From the NCBI GenBank assembly GCA_009760855.2, contig WPIO01000023.1, positions 4,551,501-4,615,500 of the forward strand: a stretch of 64,000 nt of DNA. The letters are read 5' to 3'. The notes below the pieces were generated by a model that worked only from the letters and a program-made list of their open reading frames with translations, was not told where the DNA came from and searched no databases. This stretch comes from Cristatella mucedo. Lineage: Eukaryota > Bryozoa > Phylactolaemata > Cristatellidae. The position numbers and the translations under genes were made by a program. This document shows positions 1 through 24,005 of this stretch, piece after piece. Numbering within the stretch: the stretch's first letter is position 1; every line of letters begins with the position of its first letter.

Positions 1-1460
1 GAGCCTCGGGTTCAGTTTCTCTGTTAAGTTTATATCAAAATGCTGTGCATTCAGAAGATGGTGAATGATAATTTATGATAATGATAATTAATAAATATAT
101 ATTATAATAAATAATGATAATGGTCGGCAAAAATGCCAGTCAGAAGATGTCAACTTCTGAAACCGATATACGATATACATTCGGAGAAGGGATCATACAT
201 GTGTACATACGTCGAGTTATCATGCTGTAATCAAGAGTGGTCTAAAGTAAATTATGTATCAAAGATAAAAAGATTTTAAACCTTGTAAATGCTGTATGGT
301 TTATCGGTCACTTGGCTTGGCTGTCTGTTTATGTTATGATTGTAGCATCAGGAATATGTTAGGCTGTTTTAAGCCTTTGGGTGTGTAGTAGAAATTGGCA
401 ATGGCATTTTATTTAATCCCAGTGAAAGCAAGCCTCGGGAACTCCGTGTCGCTTTGCATGTTGATTAACAGGGCCAACAGGAATGAAAATGAATGCTATT
501 CAAAATAGCATGGCTAGTTCGCTCGTTTCTTAGCTGGCAACTAGCTCAGTTAACTCAGACCTCGCCTTATGTTCGACTAATGGGTGCGTCTGACCGCAAT
601 GCAGGATCGCGTGCAGGTTTCGCATGGGATCGATTAACTGCTCGGGCTGCTCAAGTTGCTTTCTAACCGATGGATCTGTCTGTACTTTGTGTGAATGCGG
701 CGTGCGTGCATTTGGTCTGCCTCTTGCCTTGCCTAGGCTTTTGCAAGGCCTGGCTAAATAGTAGATAGACGTGTCTACTCATAGGAAGGCCATATGTGAC
801 GTTGGTCACCCCCTACCTGCCAGATTTACAGCGTTCTTTTTACAGCGCGAGTTGCAGCGCTTGCTCGAAGCTTGGCACATGCACTACCGAGTTGTGTGTG
901 GACCTGCTGGCTGGCAACCTTGGCAGTAGGACATTAATGCACATTAGTGGAAATAGCCTGGCCTCTCTTAGGGAGGCTGTGAAGACGAGTTAGGAATAGC
1001 TGTCAAATTATCTGTGACTGCGCGCGAACCCAACTACTCGTCCAGCCAGTCGTGGAAAATTGTAAACGATTTGTAAATGTGCACGAGTAAAGCAATGTGC
1101 TAGAGCAGTTTGCTCAAAGCTGGAGTACTTGTCTGCAATTCTCTCTTTCTCTTTGTTGACCTGCTACCATGTTATGGCTGGCGGTAATGTCAACGTCGTC
1201 TGACATTCACGGGCTAATTTATATGATTTTAGACCTGTAAATGATGAAGACAACATTGACTTCCACTCGAAAATGGGTATGCTTTTTAAATAGCCACCAC
1301 GAATGCCAGTGGCCACCACCGAGAGTATAGCTTTGGTCCTCGTTGCACTTGTGATGCTTTGCTGCAATGCTGCACCTGATTGGGTGATCTCGTGCATTTT
1401 TGTCGGGCCATTTGTAGTGGCCTTACCTAAAGTGTAATGTAATGTCATGCATCTGTGTCT
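1..1460. other. No gene recognised (left flank)
   Basis: No exon, RNA gene or repeat that I can name is visible. The reading frames are short and do not resemble proteins. If the IK gene starts upstream, this stretch may be part of its long intron. Confidence 0.5.
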
Positions 1461-1590
1461 GTAAGGTGCTCGCCCCGACTAAGGTCTGGCTGAGGTCGTG
1501 GGCTCGAGCCCTGAAGCATATGTGAAGCGCCTGAATAGAGATTTAGTTCTCTTGTGGCGCTATACAAATGAATTATATAAAGTCTAAATG
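1461..1590 (+). repeat. tRNA-derived SINE, 5'-truncated
   Basis: The stretch has a tRNA-like B box in GTGGGCTCGAGCCC, followed by the tail seen in many copies here: GAAGCGCCTGAATAGAG, then a pyrimidine/purine palindrome and GGCGCTATACAAATGAA. The A-box part is shortened. The tail resembles the 3' end of the L2 LINE at 3095-4655. Confidence 0.75.
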
Positions 1591-1599
1591 GGTTTTAGC

Positions 1600-2480
1600 A
1601 AGGAGAGTTTTCTATAGTGCACTCACAGCCTATGCGGCTTTCGGTATGCATTGTAGCCAACAGACTTCATCTCAGGCAACAAAGAGAAAGTGGAAAGCAT
1701 AGCCGAGTCAGGAGAGCAGTGGAGATAGTGAGTAGCATGGATTTAGCTGCTCAGGGCCTCTGGAAAGGATGGCGCATAGTCGGCAGCAGGAGAGTAGATG
1801 TCGCTGCATAAGAATCGTGGAAGCAAGTTCCACAGTCTAGGACCTGCAGAGCTAAAGCTTCTGTCGCCAACGGTCTTTAAGCGGAGGAATGGAACAGCTA
1901 ATTTATTGTCCATAGAGGTCCTGGGGTTGCGAGGTGGCTGAAACTGGTGCAGAAGTTCAGCTTAGTATAAATGAGCCAAACCGTTGCAAGCGCTGAGGGT
2001 CAGCGCAAAAATTTGACCTTATCTGTTGATCAACCGGAACCCATCGAAGCTTTTTCAGTAAAAGAGAAACACTCTCTTGCAGCCATATTCATCAGGAGCT
2101 GCAGTAGCCTAGTGGTTGTTTTTCGGTAGCCCAGCCAATCTGGAATTGCAACAATCTAGCCGAGACAGAACCGAGAAGCTAGTTAAATGTTTGGTAGCCA
2201 TCTTGGTTGACAGTCCCTAATATTAGATAGGAATCAGACGTGATGGTTAGCAATGGAGACTATCCTCTTAATGAAAGTTTTAAAATTTACCCAGCTGTCA
2301 ACAACACCTAAATTCGGAGCACACGGTGACAGTCGCACAGCAGCATCGTCTGTTAAAAGAGCAAAGTCTTCTAGTGCAGCCTCGTGCTCGGGGTGTCCAT
2401 CGAGCAGCAATTCCTTTGTATCGTCTTATAGATTAAGGAAATCTGCCGGCATCCAGGATCGAATGTCTGTGTGAAAGGCA
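1600..2480 (-). mobile_element. L2-type LINE fragment, 3' half
   Basis: Read on the minus strand, this matches the copies at 15095-16050 and 45842-46812 in order: the C-terminal reverse-transcriptase/thumb region, then the 3' end. Many stops interrupt it, so it is an old dead copy. The 3' terminus is at the low-coordinate end, beside the SINE. Confidence 0.75.
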
Positions 2481-2589
2481 AGAATTCAGTTTATCAGTTG
2501 CCGCCGCAGATTCCTATGATTTAAACGACAAATATGGCTGAGTATCGGCAGCATAGAAGTGATAGCCGATTCCGTGGGCCCGAATTAAT

Positions 2590-2760
2590 TTTCCCAGAGG
2601 TTCAGTATAAAAGTAGAACGGCAAATAGCTGCTGACGGACCCTTATGGGACTCCACGGGTGACTGGTCTGGTTGATTAGATGTGATCTGCACACGACACG
2701 GATTGAACACAACTGGACAAATACGATTTAAATCACGTTAGTGCCTCGTCTGCCAGACCG
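2590..2760. repeat. Interspersed repeat fragment
   Basis: This stretch shares the phrase around GACACGGATT(G/A)AACACAAC with 28440-28465, so it belongs to a dispersed family, possibly an upstream part of the same LINE. No coding capacity is visible. Confidence 0.35.
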
Positions 2761-3094
2761 ATAGTTGTTCTCAATCGTTCAAGTGAATGTAGGGATAGCA
2801 ACCGTCTTCCTCCCCCCCCCCCAAGAAAAGAGGTCTCCTGCTGGCTATTATAGCCAGCAGGAAACTTCAGTAGACTCTCATTTGGATACCCATCTCCCTC
2901 ACTTCAATAGTGAGAGCATTCTTTGTACCCACCCAAAGATTGCATGTACTCCCTAATGGGTCCTGACTGAGCGTTATATATATATATTCCTCACAGAGCC
3001 TGAAGCGAGTCGAAGTAGTCAACTGTGGCTGGTTTAATTTATAACTTTATTCACCTTCCTGTGAGTCTATTATTAATGCGTTTTGTCGCATAGT

Positions 3095-4655
3095 CTCCCT
3101 TCTACCATTCCTATCAAAGACACTGCAACGGGTCGTGGCGGACCAGCTGAACTCATTTATCGAAGCTTCAAACCTTGCTAATAAGTTCCAGTCTGGCTTT
3201 AGAGCTAATCACTCCACAGAGTCAGCATTGCTTAGGGTATACAACGACCTACTTAACAATGCAGACATGGGTAGAGTGACTCTGCTTGTTTTGCTCGATC
3301 TTTCGGCAGCTTTTGATACCATCGATCACAAAGCTCTTCAAGAGTGCCTCTCATCTCGGCTGGGCATCACTGGCACTGCTCTGCAATGGGTCAAGTCCTA
3401 TCTCAGTGGGAGACTCCAGAGTATTGACGTGAATGGACAAAGATCATCCGAGGTATCTCTGAAATATGGGGTACCTCAAGACTCCGTGCTAGGTCCAGTC
3501 GTTTTCACGGTTTATACTCTCCCTCTTGCTGATGTGATTGCCAAGCATAATCTAGGCTTTCACTTCTATGCGTATGACACTCAGTTGTACCTTTGCTTTG
3601 ATCCCTCCCAGCCTTCGATCACCTCAAATTCTCTCAACTCACTTGCTGCATGTATTGATGACATCCGCACATGGATGGCAGCAAATTTTCTAAAACTAAA
3701 CGATGATAAAACTAACTTACTAGTTATGGGCAAACCCAGTGTGATTCAGAATTGGAAAGGCTGATGCTCAAAATTGGCTCTGCCAGCATATGTCCTGTTG
3801 AATCAGCTCGAAATCTAGGTGTCATGTTCCAAAGTGACCTCTCGTTAGACGAACACATCGGCTCCATAGTCAAATCTGCCTACTTTCAGCCACATAACGT
3901 TGCTAAAATTCGGGCTTGTTTAGATAAGGATACCACGTCCAAGTTGGTCCATGCATTCGTGACATCCCGTCTCGACTTCTGCAAATCACTGCTTACAGGC
4001 CTACCGGCATGTGTGATCAGGCGATTGCAGGTGGTGCAAAACTCTGCAGCTAGGCTTGTCTGTCGTGAGCGTAGCAGTTGCCACATCACACCACTTCTCG
4101 CCGACCTGCACTGGCTACCAGTCAAGCAGCGGATCGAATTCAAGGTTTTGTCGCTCACTTTTAGGTCGTTTCATTCTTTGGCTCTAGCCTATCTCTGAGA
4201 CCTACTCCTCCACCAGGCCAAGCATCGTACCACCCTTTTTTCGGAATCCAACAGTTTACCAATACTCGTACAAACCTCAAATCCTTTGGAAACCGTGCAT
4301 TTAGTTCGTATGCTCCCAAAGCCTGGAACCCACTCCCGACTTGCATCGGAACATCCCTTGACTTGACCACATTTAAAAAGAACTTAAAAACGCACCTATT
4401 TAGGACAGCATTTAGTGGGTCCATGTGATTAGTCCTTGATGTGCTTATGTGTGCTGACACTGTGCATGCTGCCACTAACCACATTTGCATGCTGACCATG
4501 TGCATGTCTCCCATAACCATGTTATTCATGTTGTTTATCAAGCATGATATGCACCATTCAATTGCATTTCACTTTGCAGCAAATGTAAAGCGCCTTGAAA
4601 GAGATTGAATTCTCTGAGGGCGCTTTATCAAGTGCATTATTATTATTATTGTCTA
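3095..4655 (+). mobile_element. L2-clade LINE with reverse transcriptase, degenerate
   Basis: A 5'-truncated non-LTR retrotransposon. The frame at 3135-3764 carries reverse-transcriptase landmarks: LDLSAAFDTIDH, then GVPQDSVLGP, then YAYDTQLYL. In active members of the family these read GVPQGSVLGP and YADDTQ, so the catalytic aspartate is replaced by tyrosine and a core glycine is lost. A frame break near 3755 moves the C-terminal part to 3752-4198. The element ends with GTAAAGCGCCTTGAAAGAG and an (ATT)n tail. It lies in an IK intron, with its tail about 30 bp before the splice acceptor at 4686. Confidence 0.9.
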
Positions 4656-4686
4656 AATTTAATTGATAGCCAACCTTTTTTTGCAG

Positions 4687-7600
4687 CCAGGAATATATTT
4701 CGAACATTGTTTAAGCCAGTAACCACTCATCGGAGTGACCTCTTTTTGGCTGGACGAACTGCGTATGTGGTCGATTTGGAAGAAGAATTTCCCGAATCTG
4801 ACGTACCAACGACATTGATACGATCTAAAACTGATTGCCCAAACCTTCAGCAGTCCACCACTCTAAGTACGAACGACATTGTAATAAACAAGCTCACACA
4901 GATATTGTCATATCTCCGTCAGGGTGGTCGTCGAGACAAAAAGAAGAAGAAGGATAAGAAAGATGCTGGATCAAAGACTGCTGCATCTGCAGGCTTCAGG
5001 GATGATGCTGCTGGCGAAATTAAAGATAACATACCTGGTGCAGATGACGTCGAGTAAGTTGTCTTTGCTAAGTCATTCAGTAAGTGTTCTTTCTGGCATT
5101 TGTTAGTGTTCATCTGGGGATGTTTGTTGTTCTTTTAAAAATGTAAGTCCCAGTACAGTGAAGCAGCAGTTGCTAGTATAGAGCACTCATATAACCTCTT
5201 GAGATTTCTTGCCTTATCTGATCAATCTTGGGATGTGAATCTGTTCTTTATAACAAATCGCACGTTATTCTCATCAGTATGTGATCTTAAATTTTGCATC
5301 TGAGTGCTAAGACAGTAAGTTAGATGGCATTGTCAAGCTTATTGTCTAGTTTCTCACGAAGTCTTCATCCTGCCCGACTAGGCATGGGGCTATATCACCA
5401 ATTGGCTCCCGCCGATCTGCCTCGAAGTTGGCCTTTCATGACCATGTCTGGCATTCGTGCATCATCAGCTGCTATTTTTCTTGAATAGCTTTTCGGTCAG
5501 AGTGCTAGGTGAAGCATTATCATAAGCGCAAGATTTAGCTATGCCAACAAGCACCAGGTTCGTTACGAACCAGCACAAGGTTCGGTAGCAGCAAAGGGTC
5601 ATGAAAAACCAACAAAAGCAAGGCACCGTCACAGCAAGATTTGCAAAAAAATAAATAATTGTTGTTGATGTCTCATCGAATGCTGTGACTTTATGGTGCT
5701 CTGTCTCAGACACTGTCATGTTGTTTTTCAATGGTGCTTAACCTGACTGGTCATTAATGCTTCGTTTGGGTTCTGTAAAAAGCAGTTATTCATTATTCAT
5801 TGGTTGTTTTTCAGATGAGTTCTTTTAAGAAGTGCTTGTATAAACTCGTGTTAGAAAGGGCATTGCTAAAAGCAAGATGTCATATTGTAAGACAAATGTT
5901 ATTCTCAGATTAGCACAGAAGGCAATTTGCTTAGAGTGAACTTCTTTTTGTACCGACCGTAATAGGGAAGGCTCATAACGTTGGTGCAATAGACTGGCCA
6001 TTATCTGCGCTTGACTTTGACATATGCATATGCATTTGCTTTTCATTTAATGCTTGACAGTGCTTGAGTGCTTGTCTGGATTATGAAAATCGGCTAGAGT
6101 AGTCTGCAAAGCAAGAATACAAAGGAATCAGGTCTTGCCAGGACAAGCATATTTTTTTACCACGATTCGTGCGGAAGTGGTTTAAGCAGGGGATGCGACT
6201 TGTCGTATTCATATTTGGAATGCAGAAAAAGGCAGCAACCAGAAAGAGAGGGAGAAAGAGACCTGTGCATATGCATTGCTGTGACGAAAACCCTGGTAGT
6301 GTTGGCCTTCTCTACCACGTCTGATTACGGTGACCGCTTGATTTTAAAGACTAGCCTGAAAGAGTAGCATAGAATAACGAGTAATGTTCGGAGAGCAGCT
6401 AGACTAGCCGGTGCCTAGACAAAAACTAAGCTTGCGATTTGCCGCATTGATATCGTTATCAGGCATTACCACGATGGGCCAGCTGCCTTGCTGCATGTTT
6501 AGTTTCCTTGCGTCTGTGTGTCTTAGTGCCCTTTTGTTAATTGCAGCATCTTTGCTGACGCAGAGGAGTTTAAACCTAGCATCGACTTGATCAAAGATAG
6601 GGATCGTCGTGATGCACGTAGCGGCAGGGAGCATGAAGCTTCCTCTGCTAGAGAAGGGGTCCGCACCGGTGCTGAGCGCGACCGTCAGCCGAACCATCAT
6701 CACGGACACCATGCTAGATTAGCCGAGGAGTCGACCAGAGATGATCATGCCGTTGGAGTTGCTGCAGGCAAGCGTACGGCCTACTTTGAGAAACCAGCAG
6801 ACGAGGTTCGATTGCATTGCTGTGCCTCCGTATGTGCTCACATGTGACTTGGATTTTTTTTTCGGATGCTCGCTTGGTCATGCCATCACCGTAATTTTAG
6901 GAAGAACTGGTCGTCGATCGTGGTCCCGACAATGCAAAGGATTTCGTTAAAGCGTTAAGTGAAAAGTATTCAAAGGTTTGTCGAGCTCGGTGCAGGTGAT
7001 TACGGTTGGTTGCATGCAGTGTATGTAGGTATCAGCAGTTTGATGTGTTGATGCTTCTTGCAGACTTGGAATGAGATCGATGCCAAAGAAACTGCTGGCG
7101 CTGCCGCCGCTCAAAAGGAGGCCGACAAACGCGTGAACAGATTGAAGAAAAAGACCGAGATAGACAGCTACGCCGAGTGCTATCCTGGGTGAGCGGACAT
7201 GAGGAGAGCTTTTTCGTGAAATTTCCGTGTCGTCGTGCTTTGCATAGGCAAATGCATACCCACCGCTTCGCTACTTGACAGGGATCGTTCCTGTTAGGCG
7301 TAGGCAGAGATCAAATTGGATTCCAATAGAAACGAAAGAAATCGATTTTCCGAGAATCTTAGAATAGTTTTAGATTGCACACCACAGTTCTCTACCTTAT
7401 TTTCTTTAGCAGATTCTTTGGTTTTCTTATTTTAATTCGTGTACACTTTGTCCATGCATTAATTCACACGGATGCTTTATGTGTGAACGTGCAAGCACTG
7501 CACAGTGATGCGACACAAATGTGTGCTCCATTAATGTTCCTGTTTTGTCTTGCAGCATGGAGGAAGCAGCCGATGCTATTGATGATTCGGACGATGAGGT

Positions 7601-8015
7601 AGACTACAGCAAGATGGATTTAGGTAACAAGAAGGGCCCAGTGAATCGCTGGGACTTTGACACGGAAGACCAGTACCAAGATTACATGGCTAACAAGGAG
7701 GCTATGCCAAAGTAAGTGCTGGTTATTAGGCATGCATAGTCAATTACAGTGGCAACATGCAGCTTCGGATGTCGTTATTGATTCCTGGCATGGTTACTTG
7801 CTGTACATAATTGCAGGGCTGCCTTCCAGTATGGCGTTAAAATGGCTGACGGACGCAAGACCAGAAGGGCTGGGCCAAAAGACGAGAAAGCCGCTCTCGA
7901 CCGTGAATGGCAGCAGATACAGAACATAATAAAAAAACGCAAAGAGACTGGAGAGGGAGGCGGTGCCAAAGGCAATGCAGAGGCATCGAGTGCAAAGAAA
8001 CATAAAGCTGCCTGA
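4687..8015 (+). CDS. IK: IK/RED protein, C-terminal exons (spliceosome factor)
   Basis: Six exons join in frame: 4687-5053, 6547-6805, 6901-6975, 7064-7188, 7556-7711 and 7817-8015 (TGA at 8013). Each is flanked by AG acceptors and GT donors, mostly GTAAGT or GTGAGC. The protein has the RED landmarks in order: AYVVDLEEEF, TTLIRSKTDCP, a KLTQILSYLRQG block, a lysine-rich stretch, a charged low-complexity region ending in YFEKP, then DDEVDYSKMD, RWDFDTEDQYQDYM and AAFQYGVKMADGRKTRR. RED/IK is a nuclear protein of the spliceosomal B complex, needed for splicing and mitotic progression. The N-terminal third is absent; its exons must lie left of the window or beyond the L2 insertion. The RE/RD-dipeptide tract of vertebrate RED is weak here, replaced by a mixed R/D/H-rich segment. 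Identification is firm. Confidence 0.95.
5054..6546 (+). other. IK intron
   Basis: The largest IK intron inside the window, from GTAAGT at 5054 to TTGCAG at 6541-6546. I see no gene or recognisable repeat in it. The short frames on both strands look random. Confidence 0.7.
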
Positions 8016-9158
8016 ACCACCGACTGAGCTCTGATCTAGGCATAGTGGATTCCATCACCAGGGTCTCTTGACATGCAACCTCGGCGAAAATCATGTTGAG
8101 GTCGTGCAATCAATATTTTAGGCTGTGCAGCCCCACGAGTGTCACTGGTTATCAAACTTGAATTTGTGGCTGTCCTATTATATGAGACCAACTGAACGGT
8201 TGGTCAGTTTATACTTCTGGAGATAACACTATTGTAAAATCTGCACTGCATCTTTTTTTTCTAAAAGCATGCTTAAGACCTCTGAAATCATATACTTGTG
8301 CCGTTCGATGGGTGGTCGCGATGCAGACGATGCCGAAGGTCGTGCCTTTATCTAGCTGTACTGACTGGCAAGTGTGAGGAGACATTATTAAATACAACCT
8401 TTTTGCATGCGAATCTACCGCCATGTTTATGTAGGCCGTAAAGACCGGTTTGAGTATGGTCTGCAACAGCAAGAAAGCAGAGCTTCGCATCAAGTTACAC
8501 TCATATATAATGCTTGTCTTCCAATGAATAGTTATTTTATTGTACTCTTTACCTAAGTATCTTTACCTAGAAATATTTAAGCTATCGAGCCTGCGGGTCA
8601 TTCTCGATCCATCGGAAGTGAGACTTACAGACTTGCAGTTCGTTAGCAGTGCTTGCTCATCATTTGGGGTTTGCTCCACAAGGTTATGCTCGGTAGAATG
8701 GACGGATTCTCTCCTGTCGTATGACGAGCGCCAGCAAAAAAATATGTGTCGATATAAATCGACGATAAATATATATCGACGACTAGCCTTTACATGCATA
8801 GGAAGTTTGCGTCTTGGCTCTGAAGAAGCATGCAGACAGCAAAAAGGCTGTGCAGCACTGCAGAATGAGTTCCGACCATCGACGAAAGGGTGGGCCACTT
8901 GTGCCTCGGTGGATTGCCTGAGATAGAGAGAGAGCCAGGCTGAGAGCTGGCTCATCAGCTCTCAGCTTGGCAAGCTCACTTAGTGAGCTGCAGTGCATGT
9001 GGCTGGCAGCTGCATGTCGTAGCAATGCTGTAGCTCTAGTTGTGCTTCAGCACTAACTGTGTATGCTGCTATCTCCGATTGCTGGACGGTTTTAACGGTC
9101 GCGATATTCAACTCAGTTGCTCGAGAACTCTGTTCTGCTTTCAGCGATCGCTAAATGG
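8016..9158. other. Convergent 3' flanks of IK and the class B receptor
   Basis: The two genes face each other here, so both 3' untranslated regions should fall in this 1.1 kb. An ATTAAA occurs near 8386 on the plus strand, and TTTATT near 8536 reads as AATAAA on the minus strand. These are possible but unproven polyadenylation signals. Frames at 8540-8955 on both strands look spurious. Confidence 0.5.
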
Positions 9159-19927
<10,769 letters not shown>

Positions 19928-19929
19928 GA

Positions 19930-22750
19930 CGACAGTCCGGCTGCAGTGGCTGCGGTCGCGGCGGCGTCGACGCGAGCGCTCCGCCGAGAGATTCTCCGCC
20001 GCGCGCTCCGGCAGCGCGTAGCCGGTAGAGCGTCAGCCTTGCCGACGGACGTGGCTGAAAACCGGCGAGCGCCGCCGCCGCTCAGAGCGCCGCAGTCGCG
20101 GCGAGGGTAGCCTCCGGCGGCGGACGGTGGAAGCGGCGACGAGAGACGCCCGCTGGAGATATCGCGGCAGCGGGTCCGCGCGGCAGCACCGGCGCCGCGC
20201 TCACCTGAATCTAGCGGCGAAGATCATCCGGGGGAGCCGGATTCGTCGGGCAATCGCCGACACTGCTGCGGCGGCGGCCGGCGGCGCGAGAGAGATAGGA
20301 GAATAGGAGAGCCGCTCGTCTTCTTCGTCGTCGCCGTCGTCGCCGTCTCTGGCAACTGTGCCAAGGCCGGCGCGACTGTAAAGAATTGCATCGCCGCTCT
20401 TGTCGCGCGTTCGGACGCGCGCTCGCCATTCGGTGCTCGACGGTTGTGTATCTTACCACATAGGTGCGGAGCGGCATTGTTGCCTGCGCACTCCTGAGCA
20501 ATTACGGCGGATCGCTGTTTGCTTTCGCTTCTGCGACGGAGCTATCCCGCAGCGACGGACGGAGGGAGGATTGTTTCGCTCGGAGAGGCCGCGTGACCCT
20601 CTTGCCACGGGGCACCGCGCGCAGTCAAATATTTGCTCCGCGCCGCCGCCGCCGCTAGAATGGTGCAGGAGCGCGCGCGCTGCTCCGCGGACGCCGCCAC
20701 GTCGACGGAGGAGCATGCTCGCTCGAAGGCCGGAGCGCGCATGCGCGGCGCGCGCGCGGACCTGGCGCTCTCGCGCGCCCTCCGTTTTTTTCGCGACCTG
20801 TCCGAGCTCCACGTTAGAGTCGCCGCGCGTAAACCCAAGGCCGGCCGGCGCCTCCGCCCTCCGCAGCTCTTAGCGGCGCGGGTGGCTCGCCAGCTGGAAA
20901 GGTGGCCAGCAAGCGAGCGCGATCGGAGATCGGACGGCGCTCGCTCGATTGCTGGCGCGGCAGGTGGGCGGCTGCGAAAGTCGCAAGCTCCTCCGACGAC
21001 CATTGACTGGCGGAAAGTTGCTGGGAAAAGTTGCTTGGGAGTGAAGCGGGTGAGGGTAGAGAATTTCAGCCCGGATTCGCTGGACTCTAGGTCACCGCTT
21101 GAGTGCGCAGTCGAGCGTAACGAGAGCGAGAGGAGGAGCGATTTGAAGGGGGAGGTTGAGCATCTGCACCGGTCACCTGCCACCGGCAAGCCCCTTGCAG
21201 ACGCCCGTCGATGGCGCTGCGCTCCTCGCTAGCGCAGATATCGCGGAGGGCGAGACGAGCTCGCCGCCGCCTACGCAAGGGCAGCCGATGAAAGTGGCTA
21301 CGCGAGCGTCTACCCACGTCGCCAAGCATTTTCTGAGACACGCTCCTTCGCCACTTCCAAAAAGTAAGCAACCTCGCTGCATGCTAGCAAGCGCTGGACC
21401 CGTCCGCGCCTCGCGGCGGCGGCCTCCGCCTCACGCTCTACGACTGCCGCGAACGCTGGCGCCGACGCCGACGACCTAGAACTGCCGCTCGCGCCCCGCC
21501 ACTCTACGAGACAGTAGCTGCCGCGCTCCGGCAGCTTGGAAGAAGTAAGCGGATAAAGGAAGAAGAGCACTCGCGCGCTGGGCGCGTCGGATTCCGGGAG
21601 CGAGCGCGAACGTGGCCGCCCGCTGGCGCAATGGCCTGCGCGGCCGGCGGTTCAGGCGGTGCGGCGTCGGCAATCCGGCGAAGAGCCGGCTTCGTCGCCG
21701 GCGAGCGACTGCCAAATGCGGTGCCTACTGCGAGCGAGCGAGCGAGCGAGCGAGCGAGCGAAGTCTCGGTTAAACGCGGCGGCGGCGAACGGCGAGCGCG
21801 CTTTCACAGGACCGGCAGCTCCGCCCGCTGGCGCTGCCGCAGCCGCTCGCAGGAGCGCTCCGGTCCATCTCACGCCTTAGCGCCTCCGCCCCGCCCGGAC
21901 GACGCGACGCCGGCCCCGGACGCCGGAGCGCCGCGCTGCCGGCGAGCCTTCGCGGCGCGCCGTCCTATTCGCCCAAGGCTAACGAGTCGAGTGGCTCTGC
22001 TGCGAGCGACCGGCGCTATTTCCGGGCGCGGCGGCGGCGGCGGCGAACGGCCAGCTGCAGCATGCGCGCGCGCCGGCGGTCTTCACGTGCCTAGCGCCAG
22101 GTAGGTCGAACGCGCGAGGTTTTCGGCGCAGCAGCGATCCCACTTTGATACCGACCTTCTTTGCTGCTATCGTCGCCAGCCGCTTCGCATTTCGGCCGCC
22201 GTCAGCGACTGGAGATCGCTAGAATACTAGCGTACGCTAGAATAACAACAACAACGCTGAACAACGGCGGCGTGTTTGCTAAATCCCTTTCAGGCGCACT
22301 GATTCTCTGCCCCCGCCCAGTCTCTTTGGAGCCCATGTCACCCATGCAGCAGCCGAAGCATACCGGTTGCGAATGCTTGCAACAAAGGCGGTCGCAGCAA
22401 AGTCTGCCGCTTTGGAATAATCGCAGCGTCCGGCGGCGGCCCGTCACCATCGGATTAGCGACGGGCGAGCGCCCGGCGAGTTCCGGTCGGTCCGCCCACG
22501 GCCGAGCCCGCTGCAGCTGCTGGCGAGTTTTTCTGCGGCGGCGGGGGGGGGGCAGCGACGGACAGCCGCAGGGATTAGCGCCGGCGGTGCAGACGTGCGT
22601 GCCTCGCCGGAAGCGAGTCAGGGCGCCGGAAGCTCGCCGGCTATCGCCCCCGTCCGCATGCCGGCGGTGCCGCGTCTCGAAGCGCGCGCGCGCCAGGAAG
22701 AGAAGTGCGCCGAGCAGCCAAAATGCAAGGGCGAAGTGCAGCTGCCTTAA
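19930..22750. promoter_or_regulatory. CpG- and CGG-rich region upstream of the receptor start
   Basis: Very GC-rich, with dense CpG and GCC/CGG/GAGC repeats (for example GAGCGAGCGAGCGAGC near 21735). It lies immediately upstream of the receptor's first coding exon (ATG at 19927, minus strand), so it most likely holds the promoter and 5' untranslated exon. Many overlapping frames exist on both strands because stops are rare in GC-rich DNA. None shows a protein-family signature. A divergent plus-strand first exon is possible but unproven. Confidence 0.5.
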
Positions 22751-24005
22751 GAGGCGAAAGCTTTCTTTCGCTTCAAGTTAGACTCGGCGTCATTTACTTA
22801 TTATATGAGCATGCCGTGTTGCGAACCTTAGTCGGCAATGGATGCTAGAGTTTTGCCTCTACACCGGCCGAGGCGTTGCAACTATTTTTGCACTCCTTGC
22901 GGAGCGAGCATGTAGAATGTTGGTTCCGCCTGGCTTATCTACCCACCGAGCTCTTCCGGTCGAGACAGCGGACCCACGTGCGGCAGCTGCTTCCAGGCCC
23001 GCGTGCTGGCCGTGCTGCCCGGTTCCGCGTTTCTAAAATGAACGGCATCTGCTTGAGCCGTCTTGATCTGTGCGCGACTGCCCGCGCAAACATAACATAA
23101 TTAAGTCATTATTCATTTTATAGTGCCATAAGAGAACTTAATCTCTATTCATGTGCTTCACATATGCCTCGGAGCTCGAGCCCACGACCTCAGCCAGACC
23201 TTGGTCGGGGCGAGCACCTTAATCTCTGGACCAAACCAGCTTGGCATAGCACATTGCGGGTCGAGGATTAGCGGCACTAGAATAGTCGGCATATTGCCGG
23301 TGCCATACAATATCTGGGTTGTCCGTCGGCGCCACGGGGTGGGCCGGGGAACGATTTCCCCCTTCTAGAGCCGGGGTCAGCAACGTAGCCAGTCCCCTTA
23401 CGTACACCGAACCGAGGCAGGAGCAGGCCAACGGTGCCATTTTCTTGTACTTATGTCCGGAAGAATATAGCAACGACTGTCACCAAGGACGAAATTGTAT
23501 CCCACTCCCACTCGATGAGCAACCGCCGAGTGCCCGGGAAACAAACGCCACAATATGAATTGTGCGCTATAAGTTTTCACCACTTGCGAGTATTTCCCCT
23601 ACTTGAAAATGCCCCTGGTCGGCGCCATGGCGGTGCCACAGGAGAAGCGCTAGCCCCAATCACGCCGTCACCAACAGAACTCAGGTCGGAACACATTTTT
23701 GACTGCAATTCTTAGCGGAGTCCTCAACTTTATAAATTCTATTATAGAAGCAGAGATGGATATAGCTCAGAATTTGCGAGATTAATTCGTTAGAGAAATA
23801 GCTGAAGTGAAACGGACAGCGCGGGTGCATTTAGGGATAGCTTCAAAGAAAGCGCTGCTTCGAAGAAGCTGCTGACGCTGCTCGTCCCTGTCCTCGACGC
23901 TCGAGTAGGCGGTGCGCGGTAGAATGTTATAGCGGCTTGCATTTCCGGTTGACGGCACCTCACTTCTAGGATAATGAAAAGCTAACAAACAAGGTTAGTA
24001 CGCAT
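22751..24005. other. Intergenic, one SINE
   Basis: No supported gene. A reverse tRNA-SINE lies at about 23108-23240. The rest shows no recognisable structure. Confidence 0.5.
23108..23240 (-). repeat. tRNA-derived SINE
   Basis: Reverse copy: tail TTCATTTTATAGTGCC, AGAGAACTTAATCTCTA, GAGCTCGAGCCCACGACC and the A-box complement ending in GGACCAAACCAG. Confidence 0.8.

Noticed and set aside
19930-22781. Many overlapping open frames of 90-215 codons
   Set aside because: CpG-rich DNA has few stops, so frames are open on both strands at once. None shows domain motifs or splice-consistent partners apart from the receptor's first exon.
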